Below are positions 23,605-34,299 of a stretch of DNA of 64,000 nt, in pieces. The stretch is taken from assembly GCF_040869045.1 (NCBI RefSeq), contig NC_090319.1:280151693-280215692 (forward strand), read 5' to 3'. The DNA is from Eurosta solidaginis (Eukaryota; Arthropoda; Insecta; Diptera; Tephritidae). Position numbers and translations under genes: made by a program. The notes under the pieces are model-generated. The model was not told where the DNA came from. It ran no database searches and was given only the letters and a program-made list of their open reading frames with translations. The stretch's first letter is position 1, and each line of letters begins with the position of its first letter.

Positions 23605-23896
23605 CATCTTTGTCCTACTAATAACAAAAAATTTATTTCAATTCTTTTGTTTGCTTTTATCTAAAATAGTTCATATATTTTCTTATGCTTGTCGTGATTA
23701 CTCGATATCTTATCACGCTGCACTGAAAGAAATGGTGCTAGTAAAATCAACAAATCGGTTCTGTTGTTCTTGACTTAACGGAGAATAGGTGAAATTGATC
23801 GAATTATGGTTAATTCGACCGAGTTCTTTTTCAAACGAACAAATTATTTTAGTTATTTCAACAGAAGAGAAATTGTCACTCTTAAGTTAACAAAAA

Positions 23897-24925
23897 CAAC
23901 AGCTTGTATGTTCTGCAGCCGCTGCACCAAGAATTTACGGATTGCCGAAAATTCACAAACCACAAATTCCTTTACGTCCGATTACTTCTTCAGTTATGGT
24001 CCCCTGCTATAAACTATCCAAACACATTGGCGAAATTTTAAAATCGTTGATTTCAGACAAATATAATATCAGAAACTCATTTATTCTAAAAGACAGGCTA
24101 TCAAACATACAAGTATATGAAGAAGAAGTTCTAGTGTCTTTCGATGTCATCTCTTTGTTTACAAATATACCAACAATACTAGCTTCAAAAATAATCACAA
24201 GTAAATGGGACAAAGTAAAAGATAGTACAAATATTCCAAAAAAGAAATTTCACGAAATTTTAGATTTTTGTTTGAAAGAAAACAATTATTTTATGTTTGA
24301 CGGTGATTTATACACACAAACCTTTGGAATGCCCATGGGCAATCCCACTTATCCCTCGATTGCGGACATCATCATGGACGACCTACTTGACAATACAATT
24401 TCGGAGCTTAAACAACAATTCAACGTAAACATCAAATTTATATGCAAATACGTGGATGACATTTTCGCGGTAATCAAACGAAATGATGCGAACACAATTT
24501 TAAAAATTTTAAATAAGTACCACAATAAATTACAATTTACGATGGAAATGGAACTGAATTCCAAAATTCCGTTCCTGGACGTTTGCATACACAAGGAAAA
24601 TCATAATCTTTTACTTGACTGGTATGCGAAGCCCACTGCATCCGGGCGTCTGATAAACTACCTTTCATCGCAACCAAAAAAGTACAAAATTATCACGGCT
24701 AAGAACCTTATAAGTAAAGTATTGGCCATAAGCGAAACAAACTTAGAAAAACTAAACAACATTCTAAGCAAAAATAATTATCCAAAAAGTTTAATACGCG
24801 AATTAATAGACCAGGAGCTCATGAAAAGAAACTGCCACAACCAAATAATAACAAATTCGGAACCACAAACACAAAAGAAATTCTTCAGCGCAACATACAT
24901 ACCACGACTCACCGAAAATGCATAG
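23897..24925 (+). pseudogene. Penelope-like reverse transcriptase (N-terminus missing)
   Basis: Copies RNA template into DNA for the element. The frame is open from 23891 to a stop at 24925. In order it shows YGLPKIHKP near 23934, motif A LVSFDVISLFTNIP with its catalytic Asp, the GMPMGNPTYPSIADI motif B, the KYVDDIF motif C (YVDD catalytic pair) and a PFLDV motif. FDVISLFTNIP and the MPMG.P motif are characteristic of Penelope RT, which is related to telomerase RT. There is no natural start: the upstream frame enters family-T DNA and a stop. The nuclease continues in another frame after 24939. Roughly 340 codons remain; full Penelope proteins are usually more than twice that. Confidence 0.9.
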
Positions 24926-24938
24926 CAAAAACACCTAA

Positions 24939-25421
24939 CACAGTACTAGCTTACAGGTCAAACCACACCATGTCCACAATATATATACAAGAACAAAGCA
25001 TCCCTTAGAACACCAACAACAAAACAATGTTATATACGAGGTAACATGCAAAGGCGATGAAAACGGCGAACATAGAAGAATATATATTGGTACTACAAAA
25101 CGACCTCTTTCGGTTAGACTAGGCGAGCATAAAGCAGATATCAGAGAACAAAAAACAAGTACAGCACTAGCGCAACATATATTAACAAGTGGACACTCAG
25201 CTGACTTTACCAACACGAAAATTATTGATAAGGAAAAGAGCGAAGCAACAAGATATACACTTGAGACAAAGAGGATGAATACAATAAGAGCCGTCACTCG
25301 TTATTTTGTGGCGAGTATCTCGCTGGAAATTGAAAAAATTGATGCCGAATGTTTTCTGAGAGGGACATTTTTAATTGTCTCGCATTTATCCATGCCGTGT
25401 AGGCTCCTTGTGCAACTGTGA
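24939..25421 (+). pseudogene. Penelope GIY-YIG endonuclease domain, frameshifted from RT
   Basis: Nicks target DNA for element insertion. The frame gives VIYEVTC near 25029, then IYIGTTKRPLSVRLGEHK and ALAQHILTSGHSADF, ending at a stop at 25421. VIY stands for the GIY half, IYIG for the YIG half, with the conserved Arg and His following. The frame is offset by one base from the RT and separated by the stop at 24925, so the two-domain protein is broken, assuming the family's usual fused RT-EN arrangement. The residues after about 25275 are poorly matched. Confidence 0.82.
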
Positions 25422-25940
25422 TTTTTGGAAAGAGAATTAAATAAATTAATTAAATACAGTCGAAAAATCACAAATACTCCACGAAAATGTATAGAAGACA
25501 TTTATAAACATCTCGCCCAAAAAAAAAGTAGCGACTACCTCTCAGTATACATCGAGTAAATGCCAAAAATATAACGAGTGACGCCTCTTATTGTATTTAT
25601 CCTCTTTGCTTGAGAGCCTGAGAATTATGGAAAGACGAGAAAAGACCATCAATAAACGCGAAGATATGGAAAACATAGCGGCCGCTTACATTGTTTGTTT
25701 ACAAAACAATAATTTTTAGTATTGACAAAGCTACCATGATAGTCAGATGGTAATGATTATATTGTGATGATTTATGTTTTTTACAACAGTTTTGATTGCT
25801 TTAATGACCAAATAACGTAAGTTTATCTTTTTAAATGTTCAACTATTCACCAAATTGTTTTCCTTTGTTGTTTCCATGTCTGTTTTGAAAACTAATTGAT
25901 AATTTTTATATATTGTTTGTAACAGATAAATTAATAAATA

Positions 25941-25987
25941 TTCCCCTGATGATGCTAAAAATAAAAATATTAGCGAAACGTTGGGAA
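25941..25987 (+). ncRNA. Candidate minimal type I hammerhead ribozyme
   Basis: Core boxes in order: stem I strand TTCCC (25941-25945), CTGATGA (25946-25952), stem II GCTAA/TTAGC (25954-25958 with 25970-25974), GAAA (25975-25978), then CGTT and stem I strand GGGAA (25983-25987). Stem III would be only ACGU, which is self-complementary and could form 4 bp in a dimer. Cleavage is expected after the U at 25982. Penelope-like elements are known to carry such small hammerheads. Odd point: an extra U at 25953 sits between CUGAUGA and stem II, which could weaken activity. Confidence 0.72.
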
Positions 25988-26069
25988 AATAGTGGAATAA
26001 TTTAGTTTTATTCGCACATAAAATATAGGTTGGAAAGCCTACTTACTCATATATTTAAAATTCTCTAAG

Positions 26070-26850
26070 ATTGAGAGATTCCTGGTCAATCTAACTGATT
26101 TTTCTGTTAACACAACTGATCTCACTGGTCATAACAACAGCGATCAACAGTCAATACATGATCAAATTTCAAAGAGAATTTTACGCTCACTGCGCTCTCT
26201 ACTTTTTACTTATGACGATGGTGCCACTTGTTAAAAAAAATACCAAAATAAGAAAACCACCAAATCGAAAAATCACACAAAATGGGAAAGGAGCAAAAAA
26301 CTAGTTTTGCAATTATCAATACAAAACGAAAAACCATTTTTTGAATTTACTGTGCAAAAAATTATGAGATACCGGGACACCTATTTATCGGGTACAATTT
26401 TGCAACTTCTCCTCCAAGCGAAATGGAAAATTACGCCCTCTTGTTGCATAAGTTTTGCTTGAACGAACAGGATTTTTCCAAAGTTAGTAACATTTTGTTA
26501 AAGTCTTTACGAATTTTCATTCTCGCAAACGAATTTAATAAGATAATAAAAAACATCCTTTTTAATGTTTCCGACTTGTTTTGAAATCGTTTAAACTTAA
26601 AGTGTTACGAAAATTAAGCTTGCCAAATTACATGTAAAGTTACTCTAGTGGTGAATTACCTTCTAGCGATTTGATTCTTCATTTTTCTATAACTTACAAG
26701 TTCTCTATTTAAAATGTTATGTCAAACATTTATACCATAAGCTCGAAACAATCAAGTGTGGCAACTACATGCGAGAGAAGAAATTGAGAATGAGATGAGC
26801 TGCAACTGAAAGAATTGAGAATCAGTTTTGTGACTACTATTTTCATTCCT
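26070..26850. other. Interior of family-T copy 2, non-coding
   Basis: Aligns by eye with 13590-14370 of copy 1 with scattered substitutions and small indels. The open frames of copy 1 are not preserved here, which argues that the family has no protein in this part. Confidence 0.7.
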
Positions 26851-27005
26851 ATTTGCAAAGCGAAGTTCAAAACTATAAATTAAATAAACTATAAAATATA
26901 AAATTTGGTGAAAGTGCGTTTAATAAAACAAAATAATAAAGTGTATAATGTTTAATGTGTGCCAGCATATTTGAAGTAAGCCCAATTGACGTTCGGTTAG
27001 TAAAT

Positions 27006-27334
27006 GCCACCGTGGTGTGATGGTAGCGTGCTCCGCCTGCCACACCGTATGCCCTGGGTTCGCACCCCGGGTAAAGCAACATCAAAATTTTAGAAATAAG
27101 GTTTTTCAATTAGAAGAAGATTGTTCTGAGCGGTGTCGCCCCTCGGAAGTGTTTTGGAAGCGCTCCGAGTATATTTCTGCCATGAAAAGTTCTCAGTAAA
27201 AACTCATTTGCCTCGCAGATGCCTTTCGGAGTCGGCATAAAACATGTAGGTCCAGTCCGGCCAATTTGTAGGGAAACTCAAGAGGAGCAGATCTCATCGG
27301 AGGTTATCGCGCCTTACATTTATTTATTTATTTA
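27006..27334 (+). mobile_element. tRNA-Gly-derived SINE, copy S3
   Basis: Best-preserved tRNA-like head: GTGATGGTAGCGTGCTCCGCC, anticodon-like CTGCCACAC (GCC in the loop) and GGGTTCGCACCCC. The body lacks about 30 bases near 27280 relative to S1. It ends ACATTTATTTATTTATTTATG before family-T sequence resumes. Confidence 0.85.
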
Positions 27335-27662
27335 TGTATATGGCAACATAGGTACTTTCGTACAAAGCTGTCGCAAAAACTTTTTTTGTTCATTTGAGTA
27401 CTAAAACGGTCAATTACGAATCAACGATTTGTGCGCAGTTGATTCAACATCTTGTTGCGATGGATAAAAATTAACAGAAATTTCGGTTGAATTGACCCGT
27501 ATTTCGGTTGATTTTACCAGTATTTTTCTTTCAGTGTAAGATATATAGAACAAAAAAAATTTTTCATGGTTGCAATTAAAATTGAGTAGCCTGTTTTAGG
27601 TAAACTTTCCAGCAGATTGTGCCAATATCATCAAATTGCAGAGCTACTTAGCAGCAATAACA

Positions 27663-30600
27663 AACAAGTAAGGAAGGCTAAGTTCGGGTGTAACCGAACA
27701 TAACATACTCAGTTGAGAGCTATGGAGACAAAATAAGGAAAATCAATCTGGGGTAACCCTGGAATGTGGTTGTATAACATGTGTATCAAATGAAAGGTAT
27801 TAAAGAGTATTTTAAGAGAGAGTAGGCCATAGTTCTATGGATGAACGCCATTTAGGAGTGATCCTTAGTTCCATAGGTGGACGCCTTTTCGAGATATCGC
27901 CATTAGGGTGGGCCAGGGGTGACTCTAGAATGTTTGTACGGTATGTGCATCAAACGAAAGGTGTTACTGAGCATTTTAAGAGGGAGTGGGCATTAGGTCT
28001 ATAGGTGGACGCCCTTTCGAGATATCGCCATTAGGGTGGGCCAGGGTTGACTCTAGAATGTTTGTACGATATGGGTATCAAATGAAAGGTGGTAATGAGT
28101 ATTTTAAAAGGGAGTAATCCTTAGTTCTATAGGTGGACGCCTTTTCGAGATATCGCCATAAAGCTGGACCAAGGGTGACTCTAGAATGTTTGTACGGTAT
28201 GGGTATCAAACGAAAGGTGTTACTGAGCATTTTAAGAGGGAGTGGGCATTAGGTCTATAGGTGGACGCCTTTTCGAGATATCGCCATTAGGGTGGGCCAG
28301 GGTGACTCTAGAATGTGTTTGTACGATATGGGTATCAAATGAAAGGTGGTAATGAGTATTTTAAAAGGGAGTAATCCTTAGTTCTATAGGTGGACGCCTT
28401 TTCGAGATATCGCCATAAAGCTGGACCAAGGGTGACTCTAGAATGTTTGTACGGTATGGGTATCAAACGAAAGGTGTTACCGAGCATTTTAAGAGGGAGT
28501 GGGCATTAGGTCTATAGGTGGACGCCTTTTCGAGATATCGCCATTAGGGTGGGCCAGGGTGACTCTAGAATGTGTTTGTACGATATGGGTATCAAATGAA
28601 AGGTGGTAATGAGTATTTTAAAAGGGAGTAATCCTTAGTTCTATAGGTGGACGCCTTTTCGAGATATCGCCATTAGGGTGGGCCAGGTGTGACTCTAGAA
28701 TGTTTGTACGATATGGGTATCAAACGAAAGGTGTTACTGAGCATTTTAAGAGGGAGTGGGCATTAGGTCTATAGGTGGACGCCTTTTCGAGATATCGCCA
28801 TTAGGGTGGGACAGGGGTGACTCTAGAATGTTTGTACGATATGGGTATCAAACGAAAGGTGTTACTGACCATTTTAAGAGGGAGTGGACATTAGGTCTAT
28901 AGGTGGACGCCTTTTCGAGATATCGCCATTAGGGTGGGCCAGGGGTGACTCTAGAATGTTTGTACGATATGGGTATCAAACGAAAGGTGTTACTGAGCAT
29001 TTTAAGAGGGAGTGGACATTAGGTCTATAGGTGGACGCCTTTTCGAGATATCGCCATTAGGGTGGGCCAGGGTGACTCTAGAATGTGTTTGTACGATATG
29101 GGTATCAAATGAAAGGTGGTAATGAGTATTTTAAAAGGGAGTAATCCTTAGTTCTATAGGTGGACGCCTTTTTGAAATATCGCCATTAGGGTGGGCCAGG
29201 TGTGACTCTAGAATGTTTGTACGATATGGGTATCAAACGAAAGCTGTTACTGAGCATTTTAAGAGGGAGTGGGCATTAGGTCTATAGGTGGACGCCTTTT
29301 CGAGATATCGCCATTAGGGTGGGCCAGGGGTGACTCTAGAATGTTTGTACGATATGGGTATCAAACGAAAGGTGTTACTGAGCATTTTAAGAGGGAGTGG
29401 ACACTAGGTCTATAGGTGGACGCCTTTTCGAGATATCGCCATTAGGGTGGGCCAGGGGTGACTCTAGAATGTTTGTACGATATGGGTATCAAACGAAAGG
29501 TGTTACTGAGCATTTTAAGATGGAGGGGACATTAGGTCTATAGGTGGACGCCTTTTCGAGATATCGCCATTAGGGTGGGACAGGGGTGACTCTGGTATGT
29601 TTTTGTACGATATGGATATCAAATTAAAGGTATTAATGAGGGTTTTAAAAGCGAGTGGCCCTTAGATGTATATGTGAAGGCGTTCTCGCGATATCGACCA
29701 AAATGTGGACCAGGTGATCCAGAAAATCATCTGTCGGGTACTGCTAATTTATTTATATATGCAATACCACTAACAGTATTCCTGCCAAGATTCCAAGGGC
29801 TGTTGATTTCGCCTTGTAGAACTTTTTCATTTTCTTCTACTTAATATGGTAGGTGTCACACCCATTTTACAAAGTTCTTTCCAAAGTTATATTTTGCGTC
29901 AATAAACCAATCCAGTTACCATGTTTCATCACTTTTTTCTTATTTGGTATAGAATTATGGCATTTTTTTCATTTTTCGTAATTTTCGATATCGATAAAGT
30001 GGGCGTGGTTATGGTCAGATTTCGCCCATTTTTTATACCAAGAAAAAGTGAGCTCAGGTAAGTACGTGGGCTAAGTTTAGTAAAGATATATCGGATTTTG
30101 CTCAAGTTATTGTGTTAATGGCCGAGCGGAAGGACAGACGGTGGACTGTGTATAAAAACTGGGCGTGCCATCCACCGATTTCGCCCATTTTCACAGAGAA
30201 CAGTTACCGTCATAGAGTCTATGCTCCTACCAAATTTGAGAAGGATTGGTAAATTTTTGTTCGACTTATGGCAATAAAAGTATTCTAGACAAACTAAATG
30301 AAAATGGGCGGAGCCACGCCCATTTTGAAATTTTCTTTTATTTTTGTATTTTGTTGCATCATATCATTACTGGAGTTGAATTTTGACTTAATTTACTTAT
30401 ATACAGTAAAGATATTAAATTTTTTGTTAAAATTTGAATTTAAAAAATTTTTTTTTTAAAAAGTGGGCGTGTTCTTCATCCAATTTTGCAAATTTTTATT
30501 TAGCACATATAGAGTAATAGTAGTAACGTTCCTGCCAAATTTCATCATGATATCTTCAACGACTGCCAAATTACAGCTTGCAAAACTTTTAAATTACCTT

Positions 30601-31073
30601 CTTGTAAAAGTGGGCGGTGCCACGCCCATTGTCCAAAATCTTACTAATTTTCTATTCTGCATCACAACGTCAACCCATCTACCAAGTTTCGTCGCTTTAT
30701 CTGTCTTTTGTAATGAGTTATCGCACTTTTTCGGTTTTTCGAAATTTTCGATATCGAAAAAGTGGGCGTGGTTATAGTCCGATATCGTTCATTTTAAATA
30801 GCGATCTGAGATGAGTGCTCAGGAACCAACATACCAAATTTCATCAAGATACCTCAAAATTTACTCAAGTTATCGTGTTAACGGACGGACGGACGGACGG
30901 ACGGACGGACGGACGGACGGACGGACATGGCTCAATCAAATTTTTTTTCGATCCTGATTATTTTGATATATGGAAGTCTATATCTATCTCGATTCCTTTA
31001 TATATGTACAACCAACCGTTATCCAATCAAACTTAATATACTCTGTGAGCTCTGCTCAACTGAGTATAAAAAT
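27663..31073 (-). mobile_element. DINE-1/Helentron-like element, copy E, expanded
   Basis: The largest uninterrupted copy, 3.4 kb, antisense. It starts AACAAGTAAGGAAGGC with the stem-loop at 27682-27699, and ends CTCTGCTCAACTGAGTATAA. The (GGAC)n microsatellite at about 30882-30926 is the longest of the window, near 11 units. The extra length over copies A-D comes from the ~127-bp array. Confidence 0.78.
27840..29610. repeat. ~127-bp tandem array, about 14 units
   Basis: Unit landmarks such as GACTCTAGAATGTTTGTACG recur at 27921, 28049, 28177 and 28304, so the period is 127-128. Two or three unit subtypes alternate (TTAGGTCTATAGG versus CTTAGTTCTATAGG, and GTTACTGAGCAT versus GTAATGAGTAT), which suggests amplification of two- or three-unit blocks. 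Units are far more alike than those of copies A-D. Confidence 0.9.
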
Positions 31074-31195
31074 TTTAAATGGCAAATATATTGATAATAA
31101 TTTAATCTTCCTATCTTTCAATATTAAATAACTCTAGGGATATCAATAATGATAAAAATGTTGGTTTTAAATTTTTAAACCGGACGAAATTTTGT

Positions 31196-31505
31196 TTCAA
31201 ACGGTATTTACTGGCGTGTGCTGATGACATTCATATAATCGGCATGATCATACGTAACGTAAGGTCTGCTTACTCCAAGTTGGCAAAAGAAGCAGAAAAT
31301 ATGGGTGTGATGGTGAATGAGGACAAAACCTCTGCTGTCATCGAGCAAAGAGTCAGCGCATTTAAGCCTTGGGAACCACGCTACTGTTGGCAGCCATAAT
31401 TTCAAAATAGTAAAATACTTCGTTTATTAGCATAAACACAAACAACAACATCAGCTCTGAAATCCAGCGAAAAATCACTCTTGTTAATAAATAATCATCT
31501 TGCTA
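31196..31505 (+). pseudogene. LINE reverse-transcriptase relic, 5' part
   Basis: Gives KRYLLACADDIHIIG, the RT motif C region (ADD), then RSAYSKLAKEAENMGVMVNEDK and, after stops, a TTSALKSSEKSLL stretch like the 5' end of the relic at 17975. The frame is broken several times. It continues after an interruption at 32525. Confidence 0.75.
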
Positions 31506-32524
31506 AATAATAAAAAAATTTAAATTAATTTTTACACCAATTCCATAAAAAAATAAAAAATAGATGATATCTGTGTTTTAATTTAAAAGGGGTCATGATA
31601 AATAGAACTCCACTATAGTCTATAAGTTTTTATTTTCAAAATAATAACGCCGATTAAACCATTCTCAATAAGGAACTCTACTTTTTGTCTTTTTAAAGAA
31701 CCCATGAAAGATGTAAACTCTACATTCCACTCTGTCTGAGAACCTCTTTTTCAAGGTTTTGGTATGTGTTTTAAACCGAATCGAAGCGATATCGGGCAAA
31801 TGAATTTTTGGAGGGAATATTTTCATGACACTTTCTCTGCTGACCGAACCACTGCCGATGAGTAACCTCCGGTTAAATAAAGTTTCAAAATTGGTTATTA
31901 TGAATATGAAAAAACGATTTTGAGGTCAGATGGTGTCTTATTATAAGGCCAAGCAATTTTATATGTGCAATAAAACTTATAATTAGGTTATACTATAATC
32001 CTTATTAAACCTCGTTATTATAACAGCTTATGTAAGCCTGATTTTGGGTGGGCTACATATATATAAGCCTTATATAAAGGGCCTTATGTAAGATTTACTT
32101 TATTTGAGCTATAAGCGTTACACACAACGGTATCTTTCAAATAAATATTATGCCTGTTGCAATAAGTAAATTCAGTTTCGTTCGGAAGCGGTTTCGAAGC
32201 AGATGAAACAGTCATAGAATCGAGTGGCAAACACACGGAACGAAAGTGATATTAGGTTGATGACGCCTCGATTTATACCTACCATAATGCCAACATTAAT
32301 TTTTCTTAGCCCCTAAAAAATTTTATATCTAGCCAAAATTCATTCAATGTTCTTAAAATTGAATTTACGTAAAACTGTATATATCTATATTTTCTAAAAT
32401 TTAGAAAAAAATCTGAAAAGATCTAAAAAATTACTAAAAAAAAGCTTAAAGCTAAATCGCAACTTTTCAACATAAACGGAGAAAAAAAGCTAAATCTAGA
32501 TTGAAAAAAGCTAAAATGGTAACA
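31506..32524. other. ~1-kb insertion of unknown type splitting the LINE relic
   Basis: LINE homology stops at about 31505 (LLLINN) and resumes near 32525 (SRQTKIMLYK). In the relic at 17975 these two points are only about 40 bases apart. The insert is AT-rich, without frames, and I could not define its termini. Confidence 0.5.
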
Positions 32525-32702
32525 CTGCTCGGCAAACAAAAATCATGCTCTACAAGTCACTTATCGTACCCGTCGTGCTATATGGTGGAGAACCATGGAC
32601 CATGACAACATCATACGAAGCGGCTCTGGAAGTATTCGAGAGAAAAGTTTTTCGAAGGATTTTTGGACGGCCGATTAAGCGCCATTTAAGTAATTAATAT
32701 TT
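32525..32702 (+). pseudogene. LINE relic, 3' part
   Basis: Encodes SRQTKIMLYKSLIVPVVLYG, GEPWTMTTSYEAALEVFERK and VFRRIFG before an internal deletion joins it to the 3' end (GATTAAGCGCCATTTAAGTA). The same 3' end closes the relic at 17975-18532, so both belong to one family. Confidence 0.75.
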
Positions 32703-33346
32703 CGAAAAAAGGTCTTATTAAATTTGTTGATTTTCTTTACTATAACCTCTACTTACTATATTATCCAATCTATTGCTTTATCTGCTCAAATTCACACCTT
32801 TTTATATACCAATTCTCGCATTTCGACTCTAATTTTGCACGAAACATAAACATGAACAAATAAAGTGCTCTGCTGAAAGTACATAACAAATACTACACAA
32901 TGTATCATCAAGACTATATAAATTAGTAAATAGTAAAACGCAAATTTGTAACTGTTGCTACAATAGCTTTAAACAACACAAATCACGCACACACGCAAGC
33001 AGTCAGGCACGCACTTTTACCATAAAATTGCGTTAGCGGATTGTTCTGTTGAACATTCATGGCTCACACGTAGTCTTACTTAAAATGACAATAACCAAAA
33101 GCACTGTTACCAACAACACACCTACTTATTCTTATTCCATTTCATACCACAGTTATTCTACATACTACATACATACATGCGTACATACATTTAGAATGTG
33201 GCAGGAGTAAAGCTTCATAATTTCGTAATTTAGTCACGTAAATTTACTTAACTTCACTTTAGGTTTGTGCTTTGTCGTGAATTCATCGAAAAGCAACCGA
33301 GTTATTAAAAAACATAAAAACTTAGAACGAATTAAAGTCGTCAAAA
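32703..33346. other. No gene seen
   Basis: AT-rich spacer with scattered ACATAC words; no frame or repeat boundary supported. Confidence 0.4.
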
Positions 33347-33465
33347 AACAAGTAAGGAAGTCTAAGTTCGGGTGAAACCGAACATTACATACCCAGCTGT
33401 ATACTTGAAATGCTGTTGTTGTTTGTTTTGTGTGCTTAATAGTGATACAAGGCTGCGCAATAATA

Positions 33466-33490
33466 TCTAATCTAATCTAATCTAATCTAA
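33466..33490 (+). repeat. Five TCTAA units at the Helitron array 5' end
   Basis: Five perfect TCTAA copies directly precede TATATATTATAAATGG. The last copy serves as the canonical TC 5' terminus of Helitron 1. Helitrons 2 and 3 lack TCTAA at their left junctions. Confidence 0.9.
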
Positions 33491-34299
33491 TATATATTAT
33501 AAATGGCAAAGTTTGGATGTGAAGATGTTTGGATGTTTGGATGTTTGGATGTTTGGATGTTTGGATGTTTGATGTTTGGATGTTTGTCCAGACGTTTGTC
33601 TTTGTGACTCAATCACGCAAGAACGGCTGGACCGATTTGGATGAAATTTTGCACACATATAGCCAATAGTCTAGAAGGATCTACTAGCTATATATTTTTC
33701 AAAAGGGGCGTGGCCTCCGCCCCCTAGGAACAGTTATAATTTAATTATTATATTTTTTCGTCTTTGCGACTGAATCACGCCAGAATGGCTACACGGATTT
33801 TGATGAAATTTGGGACACAGACAGTAGTCTACTAGCGAAATTTTGTTCGAACATGGAAAGAGGGGTGGGGTCCCACGACCCCTTCGAGAAATTATTTTTC
33901 ATTATTATATATTTTTACACATTATAACTTTACGTATACTGGCCTTCACCAATATCACAGACTCAAGGGGTCAAATAAGTCGAGGGCTTACAAAGTAAGC
34001 AGTGACACCCTCCGCCCGCCCCCTTTATCTCCCCCTCTGGTGTAAAATCTATAAATTGTTATAACTCAATATAAATTTTCTCCTAAATCAATAGTTTTTG
34101 ATATCTGGTACATACAGAACGAGATCTAGACAATTTTGGAGGAACGATCAGTGGTACTCTCCTCTACTCCCGCCATCCGCCCTCCATCAATTGTTTTTAT
34201 TAGCACGCTTTTATTAGCTTTACCTGTATGTTTCTATGTAACTTTTTATTTGCTCCTGCTGCCTTATTAACATGGTTTTATAATTAGCTTCACCTTATT

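Larger units (their letters stand above)
23896..26068 (+). mobile_element. Penelope-like retroelement, 5'-truncated
   Basis: Contains in order a Penelope-type RT, a GIY-YIG endonuclease in a shifted frame, a non-coding tail and a hammerhead-type motif at 25941-25987. This order (RT, then EN, with hammerhead motifs in terminal repeats) is specific to Penelope-like elements. The N-terminal part of the protein and any left terminal repeat are missing; the left boundary falls where family-T sequence stops. About 16 bases of the target seem to have been lost. A few disabling changes imply a fairly young but inactive copy. Confidence 0.88.
23721..27536. mobile_element. Family-T TIR transposon, copy 2, split by a Penelope-like element
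   Basis: Left terminus CACTGAAAGAAATGGTGCTA, right terminus TATTTTTCTTTCAGTG. Flanks of the insertion match copy 1 directly: GAGAAATTG..AAGTTAACAAAA before 23896, ATTCCTGGTCAATCTAACTG after about 26070. A SINE lies at 27006-27334, in the same part of the element as in copy 1. Copy 2 has about 180 bases left of the SINE (around 26850-27005) that copy 1 lacks. Confidence 0.65.

Noticed and set aside
24935..25297. 120-codon minus-strand frame opposite the nuclease
   Set aside because: It is antisense to the GIY-YIG domain, whose motifs are clear on the plus strand.
33466..33490. Insect TTAGG-type telomeric repeat
   Set aside because: TCTAA read on the other strand is TTAGA, not TTAGG, and the run is only five units at a Helitron end.
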